NCBI GenBank assembly: GCA_021818955.1
Contig: JAKASR010000018.1
Location: 1 to 64,000, forward strand
Direction of reading: 5' to 3'
From: Acidobacteriota bacterium
GTDB lineage: Bacteria; Acidobacteriota; Terriglobia; Terriglobales; SCQP01
Length of the DNA: 64,000 nucleotides
This document shows, one piece after another, positions 39,837 to 49,002 of the stretch. A program made the position numbers and the translations under genes. Positions within the stretch are counted from its first letter, which is position 1. Every line of letters starts with the position of its first letter. The notes beneath the pieces were generated by a model, which saw only the letters and a list, made by a program, of their open reading frames with translations, made no database searches and had not been told where the DNA came from.

Positions 39837-40564
39837 GCCGGCCCGCCTTCACTCGCGCGTCGCGGCTCGGGGGGCAGCAGGCATCCATCCTGCAGCGTCA
39901 AAATGCGTTCCGCATAGGATTCGGCCAGGGCGCGTTCATGCGTCACCATCAGAATGGTCACCGCTAGTTCGCGATTGAGCTCGCGAAACAGTTCCATGAT
40001 CTGGCGGCCGCTGGCGCTATCGAGGTTGCCGGTGGGTTCATCCGCCAGCAAGATGACCGGCCGATTCACCAGCGCGCGGGCAATGGCGGCGCGTTGCTGC
40101 TCGCCTCCGGAAAGCTCGGCGGGACGGTGCTGCGGGCGCGACTTGAGCCCCACCCGCTCCAGCGCCGCGGCCACCCGCGCGGCGCGCTCGCCATGCTCGA
40201 CCTCGGCCAGGCGCAGCGGCAATTCGATATTTTCTTCCAGCGTCATGCGGGGCAGCAGGTTGAAATTTTGAAAGACCATGCCCACGGTCTGGCGCCGGTA
40301 GCGGGCCAACTCGGCCGCGCTCATCGCGCCCAAATCGCGTTCACCAACATACACCGCCCCGGCGCTGGGGTGGTCCAGCCCGGCCAGCAGGTTCAACAGC
40401 GTGGATTTCCCCGAGCCACTGGCGCCCAGCAGGGCGGCGAATTCACCCGCTGCAATCGCCACCGTAACCTGATCCACGGCGCGCACCACACTGGACCCGA
40501 GATGATAGTGCTTGGAAACCGCTTCCGTTCGCAACGCGGGCGGGGCAGTGGGCGAGATAGGCAT
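39833..40564 (-). CDS. MacB/LolD-type ABC transporter ATP-binding protein
   Basis: This 243-residue nucleotide-binding subunit has Walker A GASGSGKST, Q-loop VFQNFNLLPRMTLEENIELPL, signature LSGGEQQRAAIARAL, Walker B VILLADEPTGNLDS and the switch His in MVTHERALAE. It pairs with the coupled permease downstream. No membrane-fusion protein or TolC-like gene is present, so the complete system is undefined. Confidence 0.94.
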   Translation of the reverse strand: MPISPTAPPALRTEAVSKHYHLGSSVVRAVDQVTVAIAAGEFAALLGASGSGKSTLLNLLAGLDHPSAGAVYVGERDLGAMSAAELARYRRQTVGMVFQNFNLLPRMTLEENIELPLRLAEVEHGERAARVAAALERVGLKSRPQHRPAELSGGEQQRAAIARALVNRPVILLADEPTGNLDSASGRQIMELFRELNRELAVTILMVTHERALAESYAERILTLQDGCLLPPEPRRASEGGPA

Positions 40565-41006
40565 TGATTTCAGGATATTTGCTTCTAGGGCTATGCCAAT
40601 TACTCGGAACTTCCGATTACGCTCACCTCGGGCAAAAGGTTTCCAATTTTTACAAGCACTAATCCGAAAAATGGACGATCTCGCCGATACACAGCGCCAG
40701 CTGAGACCTTGCCGGATGGAAAAAGAAGGATGATCTCAACGGAACACTTCAAATCTCAAAGCATGGCATGCCGAATCAGGAGAAGATTGCATTCCATAAT
40801 TGAAACCGGCGCCGCAGTTTAAATCGCTGCCGAGGCTGAAAAAACGGCTGCAGCCAATTCGAATAAATGGCCAGATTTTCTCGCCGCGGCATGACAGCCT
40901 GTGATGGAACAGCCTGAGCATTCAGGGCCGATTGGGCAAGAACAGCGGCGCCAGATGCGATAGCACGGCATAAGCGGCACCCGAGAAGGCCATGAGCGGC
41001 GGGGCG
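40565..41006. other. Intergenic stretch with no supported gene
   Basis: The 442 nt lie upstream of the ABC operon and downstream of the GT2 gene on the same strand. Short open frames occur on the - strand (one reads MPRRENLAIYSNWLQPFFQP at its start), but none has a good ribosome-binding site or known family features. The stretch may contain decayed coding sequence. No repeat copy is present. Confidence 0.45.
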
Positions 41007-41774
41007 CTAGGTCTTAGGTGTTGCGCTGCCCCAGCGGCAGCGCAACAAGGTCCAGATGGCGGAGCAGCCATCGCTCCAACCGATTTTTTTCCCCTGGTTT
41101 TTTCCGCGGCCTTCAAAGCCGATCGGCAACTCCAGGATGGGATAGCCCAGCCTTAGGATTTTTGCGGTAATCTCCGGCTCGAGATCGAAGCCTTCGCGTT
41201 CCAGCCGGAATCGCTGGAAGACCGAGGCGCGAGCCATCTTATAACAGGTCTCCATGTCGGTCAGGCGGCAGCCGTAGAGCCGATTGGTGAGCCAGGTCAG
41301 CACCCGGTTGGCGAGGGCATGATCGGCGCGCATGCCCTCCCGCCCACCGCCAGGGTGAAAACGGGTGCCATAGACCACGTCCACCTGACCGCGCACGATG
41401 GGGTCGAGCAGCCGGGGCAAGTCGGTGGGATCGTATTCCAGATCGGCATCCTGGATCACCCACACCTCGCCGCTCGCCAGCGACATGGCCGTGCGGATGG
41501 CAGCCGCCTTGCCGCGATTGCGCTCATGCCGCGCCACCACATATCCCGGCCGGCCGGCATAGCGGGCCAGCAGTTCCGCCGAGCCATCGCTCGAGCCGTC
41601 ATCCACCAGCACCGTTTCCACGACTACCGGAAATTCGACCTCAGCCAGGCGTTGAAGTAAGCGCTGCAGCGTGACCGACTCGTTATAGACCGGAATCAAG
41701 ACGGAGATGGTCGCCACCGCCGGCCGGGCAATCTTTTGATCGCCCGCCAAGCGGGCTGCAACGGGAGTGGCCAT
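41007..41774 (-). CDS. Dolichyl-phosphate-mannose-synthase-like glycosyltransferase (GT2)
   Basis: This 255-residue protein is a GT2 enzyme without membrane helices. It has ISVLIPVYNESVTLQRLL, TVLVDDGSSDGSAELL (metal/nucleotide Asp), WVIQDADLEYDPTDL and the late LTDMETCYKMARASVF and ELPIGFEGRGKNQGKKIGW typical of DPM1-type transferases. It should move a sugar from an NDP-donor to polyprenyl phosphate, a donor for GT-C enzymes such as that at 42149. Confidence 0.9.
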   Translation of the reverse strand: MATPVAARLAGDQKIARPAVATISVLIPVYNESVTLQRLLQRLAEVEFPVVVETVLVDDGSSDGSAELLARYAGRPGYVVARHERNRGKAAAIRTAMSLASGEVWVIQDADLEYDPTDLPRLLDPIVRGQVDVVYGTRFHPGGGREGMRADHALANRVLTWLTNRLYGCRLTDMETCYKMARASVFQRFRLEREGFDLEPEITAKILRLGYPILELPIGFEGRGKNQGKKIGWSDGCSAIWTLLRCRWGSATPKT

Positions 41775-42148
41775 GACAGTGCAATATCCCCCATCGGCGG
41801 CGGTGCGGCTAGCTTCTTACGGCCAGGCGGCTGATCGCCGCCAACCTGCACCGGCGCATTGCAGTCATCTTATTGCAAGCTCATGTCAAGCGCAATGCAA
41901 TTCGAGCGGGGAGGGCCGCTCATCGCTTCCGGTTTCCGCCAGATTGCACGGCGACGGAACGCCAACGTCGAGCCGGGAGGAAAAAACCACGCTTGCTGCT
42001 CAGCCTTTTATGGACGCTGCTAATGCTTGCCGCCCTGGGATTTCATTGCCGAAGATGTCGATCCGCGCTTCTCTAATCTTTACCTGCAGCGTTGCCGCGC
42101 TCCAGGGCCATTCACAACTAAATACTCGAAAATAACAACTAAAATCTT
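41775..42148. other. Intergenic stretch with no supported gene
   Basis: These 374 nt separate the divergent glycosyltransferase genes. A hydrophobic stretch (LLSLLWTLLMLAAL) is readable on the + strand near 42000 after a gggaggaaa sequence, but the frame soon ends. I do not call a gene. Confidence 0.45.
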
Positions 42149-43840
42149 ATGCCGGGCACCCAGCCCATGGTCTTCAAGACTCCGCGCCGGAAGGCGTGGC
42201 TCCGCGCCAATCACATCGCCTGGGCGATATTGTTAATCGGTTTGGCCGCGCCGGCAGCGCTGATGTTGCGGCGCAATCTGTCTGCGCTCGGGCTGCACCA
42301 TGACGTGATTTATCCCGAAGCGGCGGACGTGCAACTCGCCCTCTGGACGGCGCAAACCGGGCGGGTTTTCCCTCCGCTGCAGCGGCCGCCTTTTACGCCG
42401 GCCATCTATGGGCCGCTTTTTTATCTGGCGTTGGCTGCCCTGGCGCGCCCGTTTCACTTTTCCCTCCATGCCTTGCTGCTGGCCGGCCGTTTGGGTTCGT
42501 TGGCGGCGTATCTGGGGCTGGGCTGCGTCGTTTATCTATTCAACCGCCGCCGTGGATACGGCTGGCCGGCCTGCCTTGCCGCCGCGCTTGCCCTGGGCGC
42601 CAGCCCTGGTTTTTCCGCCTGGATCATATGCGCGCGGCCCGATCTGGGCGCGTTGTTTTTTAGCCTGCTGGGATTATGGCTGGCGCAACGCGGAGCGCAG
42701 GCAGGCGGCGTTCCACCGGAATCATATTGGATCTGGGCGGGCGCGGCTTGTTCCACCGCCTGGCTGCTTAAGCAGTCTTATGCGGCGGCTCCCTTGGCGG
42801 TGCTGGCCTGGCTTGTATTCACCCGCCGCCGGAAAGCATCGCTGCTCTTCCTGGCCGCCTGCGCGCTGCCGGCGCTGCTGGTTCTCGGCACGCTCTGGCT
42901 GCGCGGCGAACCGGTGCTGGTTTCCCTGTTACGGTTGCGCTATGCGCTGATGCAGCCGCGGATAGGGCTGAGCATCCTGATCGATCAACTGCGCCTGCCT
43001 GGCAATCTGCTGCTGTTGGGGCTAGGCGGCCTGGGTTGGCTCCGCGCAGGGCGTCCAGTCATGCCTGCCCGGCGCGGGCAAGCCTGGACGCTGGCGGCCA
43101 TCTATTTTCCGCTGGCCTGGACATTACCGGTTTGGCCAATTTTACAAAGCGGCGGCGGCGGCAATTACCTGTTTGAGGCCTGGACGGCTTGTGCTTTATG
43201 GCTGCCTGAGGGCTTGCGCGCGCTCGCGGCATGGAGCGAGCCAATCGAGAAACGGCTCAAAACCAGCCCGCTCGCTCTGAGCCGCGCCCTAGCCGGCGCC
43301 GGGATAGGGCTGCTGATTGCCGCCATGGCCGGCTTGTTTGGGGCTCGCCTCCTCCAGCCCTCGTATATCGTCCGCCAGCGCAGCTATGGCAATTTGAAAT
43401 TGCTGCGTCCGCTGCGGATTTTCTCGAGCGACGATTACCTTACCGTGCATGGCCGCCAACCGGAACTGCTCGATCCCGACCTGGCTCACATCCTGTCTCT
43501 GACAGGACATTTTTCCGACGCGCCCATCCGGGCTAGGCTGCGGCGCCGGCGTTATGACCTGCTGCTGCTCGGCAACTGGTGGGGCGCGCTGCCCGCCTAC
43601 CGCGGCGTCAGCTACTATAGCCGCGCCGAAATACAAAGCATCAATCGTTATTACCGCCCTCTCTGCGCCACGCGCGGGCTCACGGCCTGGATTCCGAAAA
43701 CATTGCCGCCGAAATCCAGTCCGCTGCCGCTCCATCCCGCCCAACTCAGCCACACCTTGCGCTTGCACTGCCGCCCTCGCGAATTTGTATTGTTGACCAG
43801 CGGGCGTTATCAGTTTTCTGCCCTGCCGGCCAAACGCTGA
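42149..43840 (+). CDS. GT39-like membrane glycosyltransferase (GT-C)
   Basis: This 563-residue protein has about 10-11 helices over residues 20-410 and a soluble C-terminal part. The early loop has an acidic site in GLHHDVIYPEAADVQLALWT, which fits the Asp/Glu of GT-C enzymes. ICARPDLGALFFSLLGLWLAQRG is typical of the ArnT/PMT-like PF13231 group. It probably transfers a sugar from polyprenyl phosphate, perhaps one supplied by the neighbouring DPM1-like enzyme, to an envelope acceptor. A small membrane-protein gene follows 35 nt later. Confidence 0.8.
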   Translation: MPGTQPMVFKTPRRKAWLRANHIAWAILLIGLAAPAALMLRRNLSALGLHHDVIYPEAADVQLALWTAQTGRVFPPLQRPPFTPAIYGPLFYLALAALARPFHFSLHALLLAGRLGSLAAYLGLGCVVYLFNRRRGYGWPACLAAALALGASPGFSAWIICARPDLGALFFSLLGLWLAQRGAQAGGVPPESYWIWAGAACSTAWLLKQSYAAAPLAVLAWLVFTRRRKASLLFLAACALPALLVLGTLWLRGEPVLVSLLRLRYALMQPRIGLSILIDQLRLPGNLLLLGLGGLGWLRAGRPVMPARRGQAWTLAAIYFPLAWTLPVWPILQSGGGGNYLFEAWTACALWLPEGLRALAAWSEPIEKRLKTSPLALSRALAGAGIGLLIAAMAGLFGARLLQPSYIVRQRSYGNLKLLRPLRIFSSDDYLTVHGRQPELLDPDLAHILSLTGHFSDAPIRARLRRRRYDLLLLGNWWGALPAYRGVSYYSRAEIQSINRYYRPLCATRGLTAWIPKTLPPKSSPLPLHPAQLSHTLRLHCRPREFVLLTSGRYQFSALPAKR

Positions 43841-43875
43841 AACTTCGGCTGATTCCCTTATAATGAGAAACAGCC

Positions 43876-44043
43876 ATGATTAAGTCCTTGCTCTCCGTCT
43901 GGCTGGCGCAGCCGTTATTGCGCCATTTGACTGCACCGCACTGGCTCAGTTGGGGGCTAAAAGTAGTGGATCTCGCCACTTTAGTCATCCTGTTCGCCAC
44001 CATCATCGGTCTCACCGGCTGGCTGGCTACACATTCCAAGTAA
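43876..44043 (+). CDS. Small single-helix membrane protein (55 residues)
   Basis: The frame MIKSLLSVWLAQPLLRHLTA through GLTGWLATHSK has one strong membrane helix (VVDLATLVILFATIIGLTGWLA) preceded by an amphipathic segment. GAGAAA lies 5-10 nt before the ATG. It follows the GT39-like gene by 35 nt and may be co-transcribed. No family is recognised. Confidence 0.45.
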   Translation: MIKSLLSVWLAQPLLRHLTAPHWLSWGLKVVDLATLVILFATIIGLTGWLATHSK

Positions 44044-44740
44044 ACGCGCCGGCAATCGCCTGTGAGGTCCCGCACAGGCTTGAAATCTCGAGCCGTATGT
44101 TTTATCTACGGCCGGCAGGACATCAGCCACAAGCCGTCGTGTCAGCTGCCACGCTCTCGCCAACTGCTACAGATTTGATTGCGTCCAAACGGCCGAATGC
44201 TCCTCAAGCCAGAGCAAGCTTGAATCCAGCCCAGGCGGCGAGCTAAAAACTTTCCCGGGCGCTGTCCGCTCCAACTTTGATTAATGCTAAGCACCTGGAT
44301 TTTCACGGGTTATCGTGAAATTCGGGGCGGCGGACGGCCTATTTTTCAATTCAAGCAAACATTTGAATGCCAGATGCTGCTACTTTTTGGCCTGTCGAAT
44401 CAACCTGTGAGCCAGCATCTGAATTGTTGTGATTGTGGCCACATCTGGGCATGTGATGAATCATTGCCGGGTTAACCGCCGCGATTTAACTTCAAGCCGT
44501 GATGCTTTCTCTCCATTCGAGCCCACAATGGGCCGGCAGGCGCCCGATCCGAGGCGTTTTCGCCGGACTTACCGCGCAAGCGTGGGGAATGTATCCGGCT
44601 GCGCGATGCGCATCGATCCATCGCAAGTGCAGTTATTTCAAGTATGGTAACGAGTTATTAATTAAGGCCCGGAATGCAGCATCCTGCGGGCTTTTGAGTG
44701 CGGCGAAGCGCCGGCACGGAATGATTAGCGAGGCAATGCT
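44044..44740. other. Long intergenic leader upstream of the cytochrome conduit operon
   Basis: The 697 nt contain no gene I can support. Several 60-80-codon frames overlap in different frames; one ends in a Cys-rich QHLNCCDCGHIWACDE, but it lacks a ribosome-binding site and conserved context. The promoter for the decaheme operon must lie here. The hairpin at 44664-44695 is listed separately. Confidence 0.5.
44664..44695 (+). terminator. Terminator-like hairpin 45 nt before the decaheme gene
   Basis: AAGGCCCGG and CTGCGGGCTTTT can pair (five to seven bp with a bulge), and an inner GGAATGC/GCATCC pairing extends the stem. Four T residues follow. It could end an upstream transcript or act as an attenuator for the cytochrome operon. 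The short T-tract keeps confidence low. Confidence 0.35.
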
Positions 44741-45706
44741 ATGAGCAAATCTGGCCGGAAATGGCGTTTTGCCCAAGCCGTGAGCATGGCGGCGTTGGGT
44801 GTGGCGGCGCTGGCCGCGGGGCAGTCGCCGGCTAAGCCGTCAGGGTACGTCGGAGTGACCGTCTGTAAGATGTGCCACCCCGGGCATTACAAGAGTTATC
44901 TCGCCAATCCGATGTCGAACCGCGCGGCGATGTTGGCGGCGGCGAAGCGGGCGGGGCTGCCTGCAGTCTCTGGTTGCGAGAGCTGTCATGGTCCGGGGGC
45001 GGCGCACGTGCAGGCGATGTCCTCGGCCGGCGGCGATAAGGCCAAGATCCAGGCCATTTATAAGCGCCAACTGGAGTATGGCTATTTCGTTTCCAATGGC
45101 GCCCAAGCTAATAGCGCGCGCTGCTTGCGCTGCCATAGCACCGGATTGCAGCAGGCGCACTTTGCCCACTCCGTACACCTGGAAAACAATGTCGGCTGCC
45201 TGAACTGCCATACGGTGCACGGCAAGCCCGGCGGGAGGCATTTCTTACGGGCTTCGCAACCGCAGCTCTGCTATCAATGCCATCTTCAGCAGCGAGCGCA
45301 GTTCGAGCTCCCCTGGCATCATCGCGTCAACGAGGGTCTGGTGCGCTGCAGCGACTGCCACGACCCCCATGGCAGCCTGATTCAGACCCAATTGCATCGC
45401 GGTCCCGCGGGCGACCAGGTCTGCTTCAAATGCCACGAGGATAAGCAAGGGCCGTTTGTCTATGAGCACGAGCCGGTGAAGACCGAGGGCTGCACCGATT
45501 GCCATACGCCGCACGGCTCGCCCAATCCGCATTTACTGAAGGTGGCGAACGTCAATCAGCTCTGTTTGCAGTGTCATACCGCGTCCAGCTTTAGCGGCGC
45601 GCCGGGCACCCCCAGCTTCCATAATCAGGCCGCGCAATTCCAGGCCTGCACCTTGTGTCATACGCAGATTCACGGATCGAATCTGGATCCGGCTTTCACC
45701 CGCTAG
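44741..45706 (+). CDS. Periplasmic decaheme cytochrome c (DmsE/MtrA-like)
   Basis: This 321-residue protein has a Sec signal (FAQAVSMAALGVAALAAGQSPA) and exactly ten CXXCH heme sites: CKMCH, CESCH, CLRCH, CLNCH, CYQCH, CSDCH, CFKCH, CTDCH, CLQCH and CTLCH. Length, heme count and closing HTQIHGSNLDP fit the MtrA/DmsE family. Such proteins thread an outer-membrane barrel and carry electrons across it. The barrel gene follows 33 nt downstream, so the two should form one complex. Maturation needs the cytochrome c assembly system, which is not in this window. Confidence 0.93.
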   Translation: MSKSGRKWRFAQAVSMAALGVAALAAGQSPAKPSGYVGVTVCKMCHPGHYKSYLANPMSNRAAMLAAAKRAGLPAVSGCESCHGPGAAHVQAMSSAGGDKAKIQAIYKRQLEYGYFVSNGAQANSARCLRCHSTGLQQAHFAHSVHLENNVGCLNCHTVHGKPGGRHFLRASQPQLCYQCHLQQRAQFELPWHHRVNEGLVRCSDCHDPHGSLIQTQLHRGPAGDQVCFKCHEDKQGPFVYEHEPVKTEGCTDCHTPHGSPNPHLLKVANVNQLCLQCHTASSFSGAPGTPSFHNQAAQFQACTLCHTQIHGSNLDPAFTR

Positions 45707-45739
45707 CTCGGGCGGATGAGGAGAAATTGGAGAACGTAT

Positions 45740-48250
45740 ATGGCTACGAAACGCAGCGGATGGCTGAGCCGCCTGGCGCTAGCCGGGCTGTTGGGCGCCT
45801 CCCTGGCGCTGGCGCCGCTCCCGATCATGGCGCAATCGCCCGCGCCAATCACCAGTTGGAATGGTTATAACGTCCAGAACACGATTGAAGTGGGCGGGCG
45901 CGTCACCTCGACCTCAGGGAACCAGGAGAATTACAATACCCTGGTCAATCTGCATTCCGGGGTGCGGCTGTTCAACTTCAATCTCGGCTTGCGGGCGCAG
46001 CCGCAATCCCACGGCTGGTTTGACGAGTTGCAGTTGAGCGGCTTTGGTTTCGGCGGCGATCCCAATGATGTCGCACGGCTGCACATTTCCAAATCGAAAG
46101 CCTACGATTTTAACGCGCTGTTCCGACGCGACAATTATTTCTTTGGATACAACTTTCTCGCCAACCCGCTGAATCCCAGCGGCGCCCACCCCACCGTGCC
46201 GATTACCAACGCGCTGCACAGCATCGATTATGTGCGCAACATGAGCGACTACAATTTAACCTTGCTGCCGCAATCCAGTTTTCGCGTGCGCTTGGGCTAT
46301 TCGCACCTGCGCGAAACCGGCCCCTCATTGACCACGGTGGGCGCGGCGATGGATAACGGCGTTGCCGAAGTCGGCAACGATGCCGAACTCTCGCAGCAAT
46401 TCTCTACTTCCACCGACCTTTATCGCGCCGGCTTCGATGTTTTACCCGCCGCTCGCACCCGTTTGTCGTTTATGGAACTGGTGCAGCACACCAAAGGCGA
46501 TACCTCACTGCAGGATTTGAACCGGCTCTTCCTGCTTCCCGGCGGCACGCCGGTGGATTTGGGCGTGGTCTGGAGCGGCACCTCGTCTTGTTTTGCGTCC
46601 CCGGTGCCGGTTACGGTTCCGCCAGCATCCACGGTCAACCCGACCCCGGCTTGCTCGGGCCTGACTGCCTATACCGGCGATCAGCGGCCGCGGATCACCC
46701 TGCCCACCGAGCAGGTCACCCTTGAAAGCAACTACTTCCGTAATCTGGCCGTGGACGGCTTATTCAGCTACAGCTCCGCCGTGGATAAAGACAATAATGA
46801 ATTCGCCAGATGGAGCGGTTATTCCAGCCGTATTCTCGCCGGCGGCGATAATGAGACCGGTACCGGGCATGCCAAGCGCGTGTTGATTAATGGCAATCTG
46901 GCGGCGGTGTATGACGCTACCTCGAAATTCCATATCACCGAGTCGACCGATTACAATTCTTTCCGCATACCTTCACAACTGGGCTTCCTGGTGTTGAACA
47001 CCTACTATCAGGCGCCGGCCTCGCTCGCCGGCACGCCGGCGGTTTTTAATTCCACCACATGCCCGGCGCCTTATACCGCCTCCACTTGCCCCCAGCACAA
47101 CACTGAATCCGCCCCCGATTTCGCCAACGGGAATTCGCTGTCGTACCTGGGACAGAATTACTTTACCGAGACTCTTCGTGCCGGCTACGATTTTTCTTCC
47201 CGCTTCGGGGCGCAACTGGGATATCGCTACACTTACCGGACGGTCTACGATTACAATGCCATCGACTATGCCAGTGAAGTTTTCTATCCCGGCGGCTCGC
47301 TCGGCGCCGCGGATGCGGCGCGTGGCGATTGCGCCTTGCCCAAGGGTGGAACTTTACCCGGCTCTCTTCCCGCCGGCTGTACGCTTGAGCCGGATGGCTC
47401 GGTCGTCTTCACCGGCTTCACTCCCGCGAGTGACACGACCCATAACCAGGCAGTGCAGATTCACGGCAACACGGCGCTATTCAACACCTGGGCGCTGCCG
47501 GTCAATAGTGTGCGCATCAGTTTCGCTCTGGAAGCCTACTCCGCCGATCATTCCTTCACCCGCATTACGCCCCGCCAATATCAGCACTATACCCTGCAGT
47601 TCAGTTTCAAACCGGTTGACTGGGCGCAGTTGGCGAGCACGGTCAATCTTTACCAGGGGCGCGATAATGTAGCCGAAGTGAAATATAAAGACCATGACCG
47701 CAGCTATGGTGCGAACCTGACCCTGATGCCGGTTTCCAGGATTTTTTTCGACGCCGGTTATAACTATGAGGATATCTACAATCAGGCGATTGAATGCTAT
47801 GCGTCAGGCTTTGGCGCGCCGCCGGCGGGCGCCAGCCTCTGCCCCGAAACCGATTCACCGGTGCCGTTAGGCGCGCTGTCCACTTACGCTAGCAAGCAGC
47901 ACTCGCTCAACGCCGACCTGCGCTGGAAACCGGTAAAGCTGTTCTCCCTGCGCCTGGGCATGGCCGGTAGTTACGTGAACGGGCTGCCGCAGTTCTTTGC
48001 CTTGAATACCGGCGGATTTATCGGCAATTTCCTTAATCCGCGCACGCCCTGGGGGCCGCTAAGCTTCAGCTACCAGGAGCCTTATGCCCACCTGACGGTC
48101 AACTTCACTAAAAATGTCGCTTACACCATGGGTTGGCAGCTCTATGATTACCGCACGCATGGCAATCAGTCCCCAAACGGACTGGCTCCGATCGGGTCAC
48201 AAAGCTTCAAAGTCAATGCCGGAACTTTCGGTATTCGCTTTAGCTTATAG
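45740..48250 (+). CDS. MtrB/PioB-like outer-membrane beta-barrel
   Basis: The start at 45740 is chosen for GGAGAA upstream and a proper signal peptide (LALAGLLGASLALAPLPIMAQ); the ATG at 45716 adds eight residues. The mature part has alternating polar/aromatic strands typical of a large barrel (for example FNFNLGLRAQPQ, AKAYDFNALFRRDNYFF-like stretches, TLQFSFKPVDWAQLASTVNL) and a C-terminal strand ending VNAGTFGIRFSL. MtrB/PioB proteins sheath decaheme cytochromes. The 836-residue length is somewhat above Shewanella MtrB, and there is a Cys-containing loop at about residues 290-315 (SSCFASP...PACSGL). Confidence 0.87.
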   Translation: MATKRSGWLSRLALAGLLGASLALAPLPIMAQSPAPITSWNGYNVQNTIEVGGRVTSTSGNQENYNTLVNLHSGVRLFNFNLGLRAQPQSHGWFDELQLSGFGFGGDPNDVARLHISKSKAYDFNALFRRDNYFFGYNFLANPLNPSGAHPTVPITNALHSIDYVRNMSDYNLTLLPQSSFRVRLGYSHLRETGPSLTTVGAAMDNGVAEVGNDAELSQQFSTSTDLYRAGFDVLPAARTRLSFMELVQHTKGDTSLQDLNRLFLLPGGTPVDLGVVWSGTSSCFASPVPVTVPPASTVNPTPACSGLTAYTGDQRPRITLPTEQVTLESNYFRNLAVDGLFSYSSAVDKDNNEFARWSGYSSRILAGGDNETGTGHAKRVLINGNLAAVYDATSKFHITESTDYNSFRIPSQLGFLVLNTYYQAPASLAGTPAVFNSTTCPAPYTASTCPQHNTESAPDFANGNSLSYLGQNYFTETLRAGYDFSSRFGAQLGYRYTYRTVYDYNAIDYASEVFYPGGSLGAADAARGDCALPKGGTLPGSLPAGCTLEPDGSVVFTGFTPASDTTHNQAVQIHGNTALFNTWALPVNSVRISFALEAYSADHSFTRITPRQYQHYTLQFSFKPVDWAQLASTVNLYQGRDNVAEVKYKDHDRSYGANLTLMPVSRIFFDAGYNYEDIYNQAIECYASGFGAPPAGASLCPETDSPVPLGALSTYASKQHSLNADLRWKPVKLFSLRLGMAGSYVNGLPQFFALNTGGFIGNFLNPRTPWGPLSFSYQEPYAHLTVNFTKNVAYTMGWQLYDYRTHGNQSPNGLAPIGSQSFKVNAGTFGIRFSL

Positions 48251-48347
48251 AACGCTGAACCAAAATAAATCATCTATATAGTGTTAATCAACAGGCATTC
48301 GGGCCAGTTTCGCGACCGCGAGACTGGCCCGAGAAGAGTATGGGGGC

Positions 48348-48683
48348 ATGAAAATGCAAAGCTTGCAAGGGATTACGATAGTGGCAGCTATCGCCACCTT
48401 ATTGGTGACGGCGGGAACGGCACAAGCGCAACGAGCACATACGCTCTATGCTTCCAAATGCGCAGGCTGCCATGCCAATGATGGCTCGGGCAATACGTCA
48501 ATGGGCCAGATGATGCACATTCCCAGCTTTAAATCGCCCGCTGTACAAAAAATGACGAACGCAAAGCTGAGGGTAATGATCGCCAATGGCAAAGCTCCGA
48601 TGCCGGCGTTCAAGGGTCAGTTGACCAACACGCAGATTGGCGAGTTGGTGCAATATGTGCGCACCTTGGCCAAGCGGAAATAA
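48348..48683 (+). CDS. Periplasmic monoheme class-I cytochrome c
   Basis: This 111-residue protein has a signal peptide (IVAAIATLLVTAGTAQAQ), one CAGCH site (38-42) and a probable axial Met85 in APMPAFKG. The last helix (GELVQYVRTLAKRK) is typical of cytochrome c6/c553-like folds. It lies 97 nt downstream of the MtrB-like gene. A role as the soluble electron carrier for the decaheme conduit is inference from position. Confidence 0.9.
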   Translation: MKMQSLQGITIVAAIATLLVTAGTAQAQRAHTLYASKCAGCHANDGSGNTSMGQMMHIPSFKSPAVQKMTNAKLRVMIANGKAPMPAFKGQLTNTQIGELVQYVRTLAKRK

Positions 48684-48716
48684 TCAATCCTGCCCCGATT
48701 AGCGGATTGAACTCGT

Positions 48717-48748
48717 AAAGCATTCACGGCCGTGCCGGATAGGAGTTC
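48717..48748 (+). repeat. Probable decayed repeat 5' end
   Basis: The sequence aaagcattcacggccgtgcc and the following ggataggagtt align over about 30 nt with the family's 5' signature, with roughly one mismatch in four. Orientation is the common one. Because the match is short, chance is not excluded. Confidence 0.35.
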
Positions 48749-48796
48749 AGGATCTCGTTTTCTTGCGCCCTGCCGGTCTCCTGTGCTGGTTAATCG

Positions 48797-48835
48797 CTGG
48801 CGCCGCTCTGATTCAGTGGCGCCAGCTCTGTTTTT
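48797..48835 (+). terminator. Putative terminator downstream of the cytochrome operon
   Basis: A perfect 8-bp stem, CTGGCGCC (48797-48804) and GGCGCCAG (48818-48825), encloses a 13-nt loop. CTCTG and five T residues follow. The gap between stem and T-tract is longer than ideal. The rest of 48684-49002 holds only the decayed repeat and no gene. Confidence 0.4.
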
Positions 48836-49002
48836 GTATCAGACCAGCTCAAGCTAATTCAAATGTGCGAAAAATAGAGTGCGTTATCGCGTTCAATCCG
48901 CCAACAGCGGCTGACGGTTGAGCCACAGAATAAATGCGGCAGCACTGATGAGCGTTGCCTCCCCGTTCATGCCCGGAATCGGGGATGATAAATCTAGCAG
49001 TC

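Noticed and set aside
44284..44475. 63-codon Cys-rich frame before the cytochrome operon
   Set aside because: CCDCGHIWACDE looks slightly like a zinc ribbon, but the frame lacks a start signal and other conserved features.
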